Notes under the pieces: generated by a model
The model's input: only the letters and a program-made list of their open reading frames with translations
Database searches by the model: none
Told to the model about the DNA's origin: nothing
Part shown: piece by piece, positions 46,355-55,236 of the stretch
How the letters are laid out: each line of letters begins with the position of its first letter
Numbering within the stretch: position 1 is the first letter of the stretch
Translations under genes and position numbers: made by a program
NCBI RefSeq assembly: GCF_019669985.1
Contig: NZ_AP019782.1
Coordinates: 488,501 to 552,500 of the forward strand
Direction: 5' to 3'
Source: Methylogaea oryzae
Lineage (GTDB): Bacteria; Pseudomonadota; Gammaproteobacteria; Methylococcales; Methylococcaceae
DNA length: 64,000 nucleotides

Positions 46355-47059
46355 ATGCAACACGATATTAAAGGCGAAAATTATTATTATTCTGAGCAGC
46401 AAAAAGGAATCGATCGCCGAACTAAGGATTTAGTTATTGGTCGATGCTTCGAATTTCTGCGCGGGCCTTCTGTTCTTGATCTAGGGTTTGTTGATGACTG
46501 TTGGACGGCGCCGTCGCTCGCTCGTGGATGGCAGGTGGATATCGTAGAGGGATCGAAAAGGCATGTTGACGCGGCTTTAGATTACTACCACGGCAATGCT
46601 AACGTTACGATACATCATGCTATGTTTGAACAATTCTGTCCAAATCGTGAGTATAGCAGTGTGATTGCCGGCGATGTCCTCCGTTATATTAAAGAGCCTG
46701 TGCCCTTCCTTAAGCGGGTCCGCGATTGGTTGCTTCCTGGCGGCCGTTTGATCGTGACTGTGCCTAATAGTTACTCTCTTCATCGCCGCATTGGTACCCT
46801 TTTGGGGATGGAGGCTCATCCAGGGGATGCGAATTCCCGTGATATCGAGGTGGGCAATCTGCGGAATTACGATCGTTACCTCCTTCGCAGCGAACTTAGA
46901 TCGGCAGGCTACAATATAATAGAGTTGCGCGGTTGTTTCTTAAAACCGCTATCTAGCAAGCAAATGAACGATTGGAGCGACGAACTTCTTTCGGCTTTTT
47001 TAGAAATCGGCGATGAATTAGAGGACTACGCTTGGTTTCTCTATGCGGTTTGCGAATAA
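46355..47059 (+). CDS. SAM methyltransferase-like protein with a degraded motif I
   Basis: A 234-residue class I methyltransferase fold. The SAM site usually reads D-x-G-x-G-x-G, but here it is VLDLGFVDDCWTA, so the glycine loop is altered. The later strand WLLPGGRLIVTVPNSYSLHRR, with the C-terminal signature RNYDRYLLRSELRSAGY, is typical of polysaccharide-cluster methyltransferases. The ATG at 46355 is chosen because GAGGA lies 8 bases upstream; a GTG at 46337 and an ATG at 46346 are in frame. It may be catalytically weak, or a partner of the second methyltransferase. Confidence 0.75.
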   Translation: MQHDIKGENYYYSEQQKGIDRRTKDLVIGRCFEFLRGPSVLDLGFVDDCWTAPSLARGWQVDIVEGSKRHVDAALDYYHGNANVTIHHAMFEQFCPNREYSSVIAGDVLRYIKEPVPFLKRVRDWLLPGGRLIVTVPNSYSLHRRIGTLLGMEAHPGDANSRDIEVGNLRNYDRYLLRSELRSAGYNIIELRGCFLKPLSSKQMNDWSDELLSAFLEIGDELEDYAWFLYAVCE

Positions 47060-47573
47060 AGGCTCCTTTCAACGACGGGATTAAAGGTTACGTGGGTTGG
47101 CGGCTGCGAGGGTTACGATGGTGGGCATCGTTCCTTTGTGTCGCGGATTTCAACGTTCTCAATTGATATGCGTGGGCGGAGTGTGCAGCGAAACAATGTT
47201 CCGCTCGTCTCAAGCTTATTGCGGCATGAGCGCCATGCCGGCCCGTCTCGTCGGCTTGGCCGTGTTGTCGGCGATCTATCCAAAGCGTTTCGATAGTCTG
47301 TCTCGGTTTCGGTCGGAGTGGTTCGAGTGTCGCCGTTTAATTTCGGCTTGTCCAGCGCAGCTTATCGCAGCTTATGCTTGGTTGGAGCTAAAGGGGCCGG
47401 ACGAGGTGGCCGAGGGGGGGGCGCCTGTCGCAGCGAAGACGAGAGGTGCCTGCATGGCGGTACCGAAGTGATCTATTATCGTTGGCGGGATTCTGGATTT
47501 TTTGTAGAAAACCGGCAATTGTGGCAACCTAGGGCCCTGGCTAATGGTTTCATAAATGGGAAGTGACAAAATA
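47060..47573. other. 514-bp gap, probably degenerate sequence
   Basis: No gene is supported. The longest frame (47097-47471, plus strand) would encode 124 residues rich in Cys, Arg and Ala with no known motif. Other frames carry short stretches broken by stops. It may be the remains of a deleted glycan gene, since flanking genes are both methyltransferases and the surrounding region is otherwise compact. Confidence 0.35.
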
Positions 47574-48347
47574 ATGACAAATACGCCTCAAAATATTCAT
47601 GAACCTATCGTCGATCATAGTTCCGAGCGAGAATTTGTCGATGCGGCGAGTAAAAATTATGAGCATCTCGGTTCGCCGATAGAGCACGCCGTACGTCGTG
47701 CTGCGCTCAACGTTATACGGGGCCATGTTGACGCAAGGCCGTCAGTGCTTGAGTTAGGCTGTTCAGATGGTTATATGACATCCTTGCTTTCTACCATCGC
47801 CGGACGTCATGTCGTAGTAGAGGCTGCTGCTGATTTTATCGAAGCAACTCGCAAAGTAGTACCCGACACGGTAGAATTTCACCACTCGCTATTTGAAGAG
47901 TACGAGCCGGATGATCGCTTCGATCTTATTGTGGCTTCGTATATCCTTGAGCATGTCGTTGATCCTCGCAGCTTAATTGAGCGTCTTCGCCTTTGGTTGA
48001 ATCCCAAGACTGGCAGGCTATTTCTCGTCGTACCCAATATCCGCGCGTTATCGCGCCAACTTGGTCGCGCCATCGGCGTCGTAGGTGAGTTGGGTGAAAT
48101 CACCGAGAGCGAACGCATTCACGGGCATCGACGCAGCTACGATCGCGTCAGTTTTGATCGAGATATCGAAGGCGGTGGTGCGCAAATCCTTGCTCGCGGC
48201 GGACTAGTGGTAAAACCCTTCGCTAATTTCCATTTCGACGCCATGTTGCGTCAGGGAATAATTGGGGAAGATCAGCTGCGCGGGTTAGAATTGCTTGGCA
48301 CCGAATATCCCGATCTTTGTCACTCCATTTATGTTGTGGCAAGATAA
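47574..48347 (+). CDS. Class I SAM-dependent methyltransferase
   Basis: A 257-residue enzyme. Motif I is VLELGCSDGYMTSLLS, followed by the acidic strand HVVVEAAADFI, then RFDLIVASYILEHVVDP and RLFLVVPNIRALSRQ. The late segment SERIHGHRRSYDR resembles the preceding methyltransferase (RNYDRY), suggesting paralogy. The ATG at 47574 has GGGAAG about 10 bases upstream; an in-frame ATG at 47556 is an alternative. A sugar O- or N-methylation role, perhaps chain termination recognised by Wzt, is inferred from context. Confidence 0.88.
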   Translation: MTNTPQNIHEPIVDHSSEREFVDAASKNYEHLGSPIEHAVRRAALNVIRGHVDARPSVLELGCSDGYMTSLLSTIAGRHVVVEAAADFIEATRKVVPDTVEFHHSLFEEYEPDDRFDLIVASYILEHVVDPRSLIERLRLWLNPKTGRLFLVVPNIRALSRQLGRAIGVVGELGEITESERIHGHRRSYDRVSFDRDIEGGGAQILARGGLVVKPFANFHFDAMLRQGIIGEDQLRGLELLGTEYPDLCHSIYVVAR

Positions 48348-48369
48348 CCCTATCTAAATAATTTTTACT

Positions 48370-49767
48370 ATGTCAAAAGCGGTGGTAGTTGCTGGCGGAG
48401 GCTTGGCAGGTTTATTCGCGGCTCTTTTTATGAGGCTGAAGTATCCCGCCGCTCGTATCCTGGTCGTTGAGCGATCCTCCAGGCTAGGGGGGTTATACGC
48501 TACATTCGATTATGGAGACAACGGACACTTCGATTGCGGAATGCATTGGATTACCGAGACAGGTATTTCCGCAGTCGACGAAATGTTTTTCGAGCTTCTT
48601 CCGTTTGACCAATGGCATTGCCTTTCGGGCGAGCGTCGGGATCTTTCTGGGCTTTTTTTTAAGGGACGGCTTCAGAAGCATACACAATATCCGGATCTGC
48701 GTGCGTTCGATGAATCGGAGTATCGTGCTTACGTTGCCGACTTTTTTTTCAACCTTCAGCATCAAAAAAGTCCTACCACAAACACACTGTTTGATTATGC
48801 AAATAATCGGTTTGGCGCATTAATCGCTGAGCGAGTAATTGCTCCGATTGCAGAGAAAGTTCACGGTTTCGCCGTTAGCGAACTAGCGGTTATGGCGCGC
48901 CGATTGCCGCTACTAGACCGAGTCACCATGTTTGACGAGGAGACGTTTTCCGGTCTAATCGACGCGCCTCTTCTTCGGAATCGGCTTGCGTTTCCTGAGC
49001 AACGGCGTTTGCCTTTAAAGTACTCGTCGGGTATACGGAGTTATTATCCAAAGCAATACGGTATAAGCCGCATCATTGACGCGTTGCTTGTGCGGTTACG
49101 CAATCTAAATATCGAGTTGCTAACGAGTTCGCAAATTAGTCAACTCAAGCGGGAAAACCGACGCGTATCTCATGTGGTTATAGAGAGTAATACAGCGACG
49201 GAGACGGTCGACAATGTAGAGGCTTTAGTTTGGACGGCAGGATCCATGCCGCTTTCAGCGTTGCTCGGGATGCCGCTTGTTGGACTGCCAAAGCCACGAA
49301 GAAAAACCGTCATCGTCAGTATGCTTCTCAAAGAGCCGCCGCAAATGGGGGATCTTTATTGTTTCTTTTGTGCCGACTCGCCGTACTCAACCTATCGGAT
49401 TACGAATTTTGCTGCTTTTTGCCCAGATTCGGTAAGAGCGACCGGATATCCCATCTGTGTCGAGCTGCTTGTCGATACGGGAATTGAACGGTCCGCCGAC
49501 GATCTTGCTGAACAGGCAAAACGGGAAATATTGGCTTTTGGCCTCGTCTCATCTCCAGATGATATTTGTTTTGCGCGCGCGGAGATATTGCAAGCCGGGT
49601 TTCCCGGCATGAGTTGCGCGGTAATTGAAGAGGTTGATCGGGTCCGCAACGCTATTGTAGAGCTGGATATCGCTAACCTTGTCCATGGAGGGATACTCTC
49701 CGAGCCTGATCTGTTTTTTCAGCCTGAGGTAATCGCCGATCTGTATCGAAAATTGGATCGTCTATGA
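48370..49767 (+). CDS. FAD-dependent oxidoreductase of the amine oxidase/UGM-like superfamily
   Basis: A 465-residue flavoprotein. The N-terminal dinucleotide motif is VVAGGGLAGLFAALFM, followed about 22 residues later by the acidic LVVERSSRLGG. A second FAD contact is ALVWTAGSMPLSALLG near residue 290. GHFDCGMHWI is a substrate-domain signature of related NAD(P)/FAD proteins. It is not a clear UDP-galactopyranose mutase, since length and loop sequences differ. The position between a methyltransferase and the M20-WbqC operon suggests a sugar-oxidising or isomerising step. Confidence 0.82.
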   Translation: MSKAVVVAGGGLAGLFAALFMRLKYPAARILVVERSSRLGGLYATFDYGDNGHFDCGMHWITETGISAVDEMFFELLPFDQWHCLSGERRDLSGLFFKGRLQKHTQYPDLRAFDESEYRAYVADFFFNLQHQKSPTTNTLFDYANNRFGALIAERVIAPIAEKVHGFAVSELAVMARRLPLLDRVTMFDEETFSGLIDAPLLRNRLAFPEQRRLPLKYSSGIRSYYPKQYGISRIIDALLVRLRNLNIELLTSSQISQLKRENRRVSHVVIESNTATETVDNVEALVWTAGSMPLSALLGMPLVGLPKPRRKTVIVSMLLKEPPQMGDLYCFFCADSPYSTYRITNFAAFCPDSVRATGYPICVELLVDTGIERSADDLAEQAKREILAFGLVSSPDDICFARAEILQAGFPGMSCAVIEEVDRVRNAIVELDIANLVHGGILSEPDLFFQPEVIADLYRKLDRL

Positions 49768-49812
49768 TGGGCGTTGTGACGTGTTAGATATTTGTTGGGA
49801 CGCGTGATTGAA

Positions 49813-51018
49813 ATGGTTAGCGATATTGTTGAGGCGCTTTCAAGCCTCAAGGATGCTTATACTGAATTTCTTCAGGGACTGATTCGAGCACCATCTCTAC
49901 GAGGCGGGGAGGCAGCGTGCCAGCATATAGTAGAGGACAAGATGGTTGCTCTTGGGCTCGAAGTGTCCAAGGTCTATTCACGCGACGACGCTCAGTCAGT
50001 CAATCTGGCCGCTCGAATTAAAGGCGCTGGCGCTGGCGCCGGCGGCCGGTCGCTAGCCCTCAACGCGCACGCGGACATTACCCCAGTGGAGGGTGTTTGG
50101 ACGCGTCCCCCTTATGATGCCGTAGTGGAAGATGGAATCATTTATGGCCGAGGGGCGCAAGATGATAAGGCTGGGATCGCCGTGATTTTGATGGTTGCGG
50201 AGTGTTTGCAGAAACTCGGGATCAGGCTCAAGGGCGACCTTATTTTGCACGTCGTGGTTGATGATGAAACCAGTGGCGATGGCAGTCTGTCTCTTGTAAA
50301 CGCAGGGTATGGTGCGGAAGGAATTGTTATATGCGATGGCACATGGCCTGAGCGAATAATTTATGGTCATCTAGGTCAGTTATGGCTTGATGTTTCTATA
50401 TCTGGAACCGCGGTCGCTGCGTGTGTTGAGCATCGCGGAGTTAATCCGATATATCTTGGTTGTGAATTCATCGAAAGGCTGCGTGCTTGGATAAACGATG
50501 TCAGTTCAAGCTCAAAATCTTTCGGAAGCGTAGATAAGCCTGGCTTTGTGAATGTGGGTTCCTTCCATTCCGGGGTCTGGCATGGATCTGTACCGGCAGA
50601 GGCTAGCTTGCAGATCCAGATAGGCTTTGGCCCCGAGCTACAACCGTCCGAAGTATTACGGATAGTAAAACAAATAGCTAGCGATATCTCAGATAGAATA
50701 GATGTAAGGCAGGGATTTCTTGAAACGCCAGCGGTTATGGTTCCTAGTGATAGTGAATTAATTTCGAAGTTAAAGCCTATCGTCGAAAAAAATTCCGGAA
50801 AGGAGGTTCGCACACAGACCGTTACAGGACATTGTGATATGCGGCATTTTCGTACAAATAATATTTGTCTTTATGGGCCTGGCGCAGGATGGAACCCTCA
50901 CGGGATTGACGAGTGCTATCGTTTGAGCGATATGCCGGTTGTGGCGAGGAATTTGGTTGAGCTGGTAATTGCGTGGTGTGAGATTGCGTCGGAGCAATCC
51001 GGTTCGTTGTCTTCGTGA
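49813..51018 (+). CDS. M20-family amidohydrolase (ArgE/DapE-like)
   Basis: A protein of about 401 residues with a di-metal hydrolase fold. Metal ligands are seen in ALNAHADITPVEG, GRGAQDDKAG and DDETSGDG (the catalytic Glu pair), then GHCDMRHF and the C-terminal WNPHGIDECYRLSD. Such enzymes deacylate N-acyl amino acids. In this locus it may remove an acyl group from an amino sugar or an amino-acid substituent. The start is uncertain: the ATG at 49813 is used, and a GTG at 49804 and TTG at 49792 are in frame. Its stop overlaps the WbqC gene as GTGA. Confidence 0.87.
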   Translation: MVSDIVEALSSLKDAYTEFLQGLIRAPSLRGGEAACQHIVEDKMVALGLEVSKVYSRDDAQSVNLAARIKGAGAGAGGRSLALNAHADITPVEGVWTRPPYDAVVEDGIIYGRGAQDDKAGIAVILMVAECLQKLGIRLKGDLILHVVVDDETSGDGSLSLVNAGYGAEGIVICDGTWPERIIYGHLGQLWLDVSISGTAVAACVEHRGVNPIYLGCEFIERLRAWINDVSSSSKSFGSVDKPGFVNVGSFHSGVWHGSVPAEASLQIQIGFGPELQPSEVLRIVKQIASDISDRIDVRQGFLETPAVMVPSDSELISKLKPIVEKNSGKEVRTQTVTGHCDMRHFRTNNICLYGPGAGWNPHGIDECYRLSDMPVVARNLVELVIAWCEIASEQSGSLSS

Positions 51019-51725
51019 GCGTGAGTTATATGACGCACAGGACAGTGGTTATTTTGCAGCCGGGTTATTTGCCATGGCTAGGTTTTTTCGATCAGATGCT
51101 TCGAAGTGATGTATTTGTCTATTATGATGATGTTCAATACGACAAGCACGGATGGCGTAACCGGAATAGAATAAAATCGGCTACGGGTCCAATTTGGCTT
51201 ACGGTGCCTGTTTTAAATTCAGGCCGCCACGGGCAAAAAATCTTGGACGTTGAAATCGACAATCGTTCTCCATGGGGGCGGAAGCATGTCGCGGCCATTG
51301 CTCAAAGCTATGCTAAGGCGCCTTATGTTCAGACTTATTTGCCGCAACTCGAAGAGTTGTTGATGCGACGGTGGAGTTCACTCGTAGAGCTTGACATCGC
51401 TACCGTCGAGTTGATTTGTGATTGGATCGGAATTAGTAGAAAAATCGAGCGGGCATCTCGTTTAGGGATTGAAGGGGGGCAGAGCGGGCGTCTGCTGGAC
51501 ATATGCCGCCATTTTCAGGCAAGTTGCTACTTGTCCGGGGATTCTGCGCAAAGCTATCTGGATACAAGCTTATTTGCGAGGGAGGGACTGTCGGTGATTT
51601 GGCAGTCTTATCGGCATCCGATTTACCCTCAGTTGCATGGCGAATTTCTACCCTATTTATCTATTCTCGACCTTGTAATGAATGTTGGCGACCAGAGTAT
51701 AACTGTATTAACGGAAAAATCATGA
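51015..51725 (+). CDS. WbqC family protein
   Basis: A 236-residue protein of the WbqC family, found in O-antigen and other sugar loci. The diagnostic N-terminus is VVILQPGYLPWLGFFDQM, followed by FVYYDDVQYDKHGWRNRNRI. The biochemical role is unsettled, although members usually sit beside 4-amino-sugar genes. The GTG at 51015 overlaps the upstream stop; an ATG at 51030 is an alternative that gives the more usual length. Its stop overlaps the dehydratase start as ATGA. Confidence 0.9.
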   Translation: MSVSYMTHRTVVILQPGYLPWLGFFDQMLRSDVFVYYDDVQYDKHGWRNRNRIKSATGPIWLTVPVLNSGRHGQKILDVEIDNRSPWGRKHVAAIAQSYAKAPYVQTYLPQLEELLMRRWSSLVELDIATVELICDWIGISRKIERASRLGIEGGQSGRLLDICRHFQASCYLSGDSAQSYLDTSLFAREGLSVIWQSYRHPIYPQLHGEFLPYLSILDLVMNVGDQSITVLTEKS

Positions 51726-52750
51726 AGAATATATTGATCACCGGGGGGGCTGGATTTATTGGTAGCAACTTTGTTAGATATCTTTATAACAAGTATCCAG
51801 ACTACCGCTTGATTGTGTTGGACGCGCTAACCTATGCCGGTAGCGTGCAGAATCTTCCGGAGAACGGTTTTAGTTCAGAGCGATTCGAGTTTTGGTACGG
51901 CAACGTCATGAATGCGGACCTAGTCGATGCTTTGGTAGGTAAAGCCGATATAGTGTTTCATTTTGCGGCGGAGTCGCACGTCACGCGTTCCATTTTTGAT
52001 AATCGTCTTTTTTTTGAAACGGATGTCCTTGGTACTCAAGTTGTATCGAATGCGGTATTGAGGAATCGAGAACGGATAGAGCTTTTTGTACATATCTCAA
52101 CGTCTGAAGTCTATGGAACGGCTGTTGGTGAGGTAATGGATGAGGACCATCCGCTAAACCCGATGAGCCCTTACGCTGCGGCAAAATGCGGAGCCGATCG
52201 GCTCGTGTACTCGTACTGGCAGACCTATAATATTCCTGCTGTTATTATCCGTCCGTTTAACAATTTTGGGCCTTATCAGCATTTGGAGAAAGTGATCCCT
52301 CGCTTTATAACTAGCGCAATCATAGGCGAGCCGATGACCGTACATGGCGACGGTTCTGCGCGGCGAGATTTTCTGTTTGTCGACGATCATTGCGAGGCGC
52401 TGGATCGGGTTTTACATTCCGACAAGCAGAGTGTAATCGGTCAGGTTATAAACCTGGGCACCAAGCGCGACGTAAGCGTTCTGGAGATCGCTGAAATTTT
52501 GAAAAGCATTATGGGGGAAGCGCACTGCGACGTAGAGTTTGTCGGAAACCGTCCCGGGCAAGTGTTCCGCCATACGTGCGATGCATCCAAGGCTGAAAGC
52601 CTGTTAGGGTGGCGGCCCAGTACGAGCTTTGAAGACGGTTTGAGAAAAACTGTCGATTGGTACGTGGCAAATCGAGAATGGTGGGAGCACCAACGTTGGA
52701 TGCGGCATATTCCCATTGTTACGGCAGACGGTAAAAGAGAATTACATTGA
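51722..52750 (+). CDS. NAD-dependent nucleotide-sugar 4,6-dehydratase/epimerase
   Basis: A 342-residue extended short-chain dehydrogenase, distinct from rfbB. The NAD motif is [17 protein letters not shown]. The active site is in HISTSEVYG and the Tyr-x3-Lys of MSPYAAAKCGAD. The RPFNNFGPYQHLEKVIPRF segment is that of dTDP/UDP/GDP-sugar dehydratases. Coupled to the aminotransferase by a TTGA overlap, it likely supplies the 4-keto sugar that is then aminated. The exact nucleotide sugar cannot be read from the sequence. Confidence 0.88.
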   Translation: MKNILITGGAGFIGSNFVRYLYNKYPDYRLIVLDALTYAGSVQNLPENGFSSERFEFWYGNVMNADLVDALVGKADIVFHFAAESHVTRSIFDNRLFFETDVLGTQVVSNAVLRNRERIELFVHISTSEVYGTAVGEVMDEDHPLNPMSPYAAAKCGADRLVYSYWQTYNIPAVIIRPFNNFGPYQHLEKVIPRFITSAIIGEPMTVHGDGSARRDFLFVDDHCEALDRVLHSDKQSVIGQVINLGTKRDVSVLEIAEILKSIMGEAHCDVEFVGNRPGQVFRHTCDASKAESLLGWRPSTSFEDGLRKTVDWYVANREWWEHQRWMRHIPIVTADGKRELH

Positions 52751-53880
52751 GTCATAAAATTCCTTTTTATATGCACGACCTGGGGCAGGAGGAATTAGAC
52801 TCCGTTGCCGAGGTATTGGCTGGGCCAATCCTAACAACAGGGGACACGGTGGACCGTTTTGAAAAGGAGTTTGCCGGCTACCTGGGGCGTAAGCATGCGC
52901 TAGGGGTAACTAGCTGTACGGGTGCTATACATATGTCGTTGTTAGCACTAGGAATTGGGCCAGGAGACGAAGTCATCACCACGCCGATGACGTTTATAGC
53001 GACAGCGACGGCTATTATCGAGGCCGGAGCCTCGCCAGTGTTCGTCGACGTGGAGTCAGATACCGGAAATATCGACGCGGGGAAAATCGAGGCGGCGATA
53101 ACAGACAAGACACGTGCGATTCTTCCCGTCCATCTCTATGGTTTGATGTGCGATATGATCGAAATCAGGCGTATCGCAGACCGCTACAATTTGAAAATTA
53201 TTGAAGATTGCGCTCATTGCGTTGAAGGCGAAAGAGACGGCGTTAGACCCGGAGAGCTCGCGGACACAGCGTGTTTTAGTTTTTATGCCACGAAAAATTT
53301 AACTTGTGGCGAGGGAGGCGCTGTCGTCACCGATTCCGATGAATTGGTAGATCGCCTAAAAGTTTTGCGCCTTCATGGTATGACCAAGACGGCGGCGGAT
53401 CGGCAGCGGGAGGGTTATAGCCATTGGGATATGGTAGATATGGGCTGGAAATACAATATGGATAATATCCAAGCCGCGTTATTACTCCCACAGATGCGGA
53501 GGCTTCGCAAGAAATTAGACTCTCGACACGAGCTTTCGGCTATCTATGAAAAGAAGCTTGGCCGTATAGAGGGGGTTCGTTTGCCAGCTAGTCGTAATAA
53601 CGCTACGCATGCACGACATCTTTACCCGGTGTGGGTAAACTCCGCAATTAGAGATCATGTTGTAGACGAATTGAACAAAAACGGTATCGGCACTGTTGTC
53701 AATTATCGTGCGATCCACTTGCTAAGTTATTTTGCTAAGGCATTAGGTTACAGGCGGGGGGATTTCCCAAACGCTGAGCGTATTGGTGATGAGACACTTT
53801 CGCTGCCTTTTTATCCCACGATGCCTATCCACTTCGTGGACGTCGTGACCGAAACACTCGCCAGAGCGGTATCTGCTTAA
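52747..53880 (+). CDS. DegT/DnrJ/EryC1-type nucleotide-sugar aminotransferase
   Basis: A 377-residue PLP enzyme. The Schiff-base Lys is K183 in SFYATKNLTCGEGGAVV. VTSCTGAIHMSL and EDCAHCVEG are the cofactor-binding signatures. It starts at a TTG overlapping the dehydratase stop (TTGA), so a 4-keto-6-deoxy sugar is presumably turned into a 4-amino-4,6-dideoxy sugar. Members such as ArnB, WecE and PerA have this scheme, but which product is made is not evident. Confidence 0.94.
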   Translation: MSHKIPFYMHDLGQEELDSVAEVLAGPILTTGDTVDRFEKEFAGYLGRKHALGVTSCTGAIHMSLLALGIGPGDEVITTPMTFIATATAIIEAGASPVFVDVESDTGNIDAGKIEAAITDKTRAILPVHLYGLMCDMIEIRRIADRYNLKIIEDCAHCVEGERDGVRPGELADTACFSFYATKNLTCGEGGAVVTDSDELVDRLKVLRLHGMTKTAADRQREGYSHWDMVDMGWKYNMDNIQAALLLPQMRRLRKKLDSRHELSAIYEKKLGRIEGVRLPASRNNATHARHLYPVWVNSAIRDHVVDELNKNGIGTVVNYRAIHLLSYFAKALGYRRGDFPNAERIGDETLSLPFYPTMPIHFVDVVTETLARAVSA

Positions 53881-53986
53881 GCTAGGTAGATAAAAGGTGG
53901 TAACTCTCGTGCGAAGGCTTAAGGCAAATTGGTCACAAATGCCGTGATCCTTACTGTGCCTTTTCGGGGATTTTGCAAAATAAAAA

Positions 53987-55180
53987 ATGAATATCGCTAT
54001 ATTTGGCAATACAAATAATTCGCTGCTGCGTTACGCGGAAGGCTTTCAAAAGCTAGGGCATAGTGTACGTCTGATTATAAATAGCAAAGATGCTCTTCAC
54101 AGACCGGAGTCGTTGTATCCTGAGTGGGCGGACAACTACCCTCACTGGGTTTTTGACTTTTCGCATATCACAGAAAGTGATTTGCTGTATGAGACGGAGC
54201 TTGTGGATGATTTAGTCCACCAGCTCACTTATCAAGTGGATCTGGCGATTTTGAACGATGTTGGTCCGTCGTTAGCGTGTTACTTGAAGTCGCCGCATGT
54301 GATTTTCTTGACGGGTTCTGATGTTAGCTATTCGGCTAATTTCGACTCGATTGTCACTAGATCGAGCATGTGGGATATGGATTTCAAATGTTCGGTAAGA
54401 GGACGGCGCAATCTTCGTCTGATGACCAATCAGGTCGCTCGGCAACGGGACGGCATTGCGTCTGCTGCGATTGTGACTCACCCCGCTCGAGGGCTAGTGC
54501 CGGGCAATGATTATATTCTCGATACTTTGGGCGTGACTGATAAAAAAAGGCTAGATATTTGGTTTGCCAATGTTGATGGTATCGATCCACAACCTATGCC
54601 AAACAACGAAAAATTAAGTGTTTTTTGCGGTAGTCGAGTTTCGTTTCGGCCGGATTGCCATCCAAAACTAAGCGCCCAGGACTTCAAGGGTACGGATATC
54701 CTGTTAAAAGGGTTCGGCGGGTATTGTCGGCTGGGCGGACAGGGTAAATTGAGTTTGATAAGAAAAGGACAGGACGTTGAGGCTGCGTGCCAATTGATCG
54801 ACGAATTGGGTATCGTCGATCGGGTGTGTTGGTACGACGAAATGCCCACGTGGCAGTTTTACGAAAATATGGCGTCCGCAGATCTGATTTGCGATCAGTT
54901 CAGCGCGACTTTGCCGGGTCTGGTAACGTCGGATGCCTACGCGTTGGGACGGCCCGTTATGGCCAACTTTAGGAACGAGAGTTTTTCCTCCCGTTTTCCC
55001 GAGGTGTTGCCGGGATTCGATGTCTCCACCGCTGACGAGGTCGCCGATCAGTTGATTACGCTGGAGAACAACCGGGAGGTTTTAACGGATATGGGATTAC
55101 GGAGCAGGGAGTACGCGGAAAAATACCTTTCGCCGAAAAGCATGGCCGCGAGTTTGTTGGAAAGATTGGGCCAAGTTTAG
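53987..55180 (+). CDS. GT-B type glycosyltransferase, family uncertain
   Basis: A 397-residue protein. The N-terminus MNIAIFGNTNNSLLRYAEGFQKLGH is typical of a GT-B N-domain. The C-domain has LIRKGQDVEAACQLIDELGI, VCWYDEMPTWQFYENM and LPGLVTSDAYALGRPVMAN, the place of the nucleotide-sugar-binding loop. The classical E-x7-E of GT4 is replaced by a Ser/Asp-containing loop. It may transfer one of the local amino sugars. A 106-bp space lies before it. Confidence 0.8.
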   Translation: MNIAIFGNTNNSLLRYAEGFQKLGHSVRLIINSKDALHRPESLYPEWADNYPHWVFDFSHITESDLLYETELVDDLVHQLTYQVDLAILNDVGPSLACYLKSPHVIFLTGSDVSYSANFDSIVTRSSMWDMDFKCSVRGRRNLRLMTNQVARQRDGIASAAIVTHPARGLVPGNDYILDTLGVTDKKRLDIWFANVDGIDPQPMPNNEKLSVFCGSRVSFRPDCHPKLSAQDFKGTDILLKGFGGYCRLGGQGKLSLIRKGQDVEAACQLIDELGIVDRVCWYDEMPTWQFYENMASADLICDQFSATLPGLVTSDAYALGRPVMANFRNESFSSRFPEVLPGFDVSTADEVADQLITLENNREVLTDMGLRSREYAEKYLSPKSMAASLLERLGQV

Positions 55181-55236
55181 TAAGGGCTCTGCGGCAAGAT
55201 GCTTTTGATTTTCACTACTTGAATGACTAGGTAAAT

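Noticed and set aside
47097-47471. 124-residue plus-strand frame in the gap between methyltransferases
   Set aside because: No motif, unusual Cys/Arg content and no ribosome site; kept only as part of a degenerate gap.
48370-49767. UDP-galactopyranose mutase assignment for the FAD protein
   Set aside because: It shares the FAD fold, but is longer and lacks the characteristic mutase loop sequences, so only the superfamily is named.
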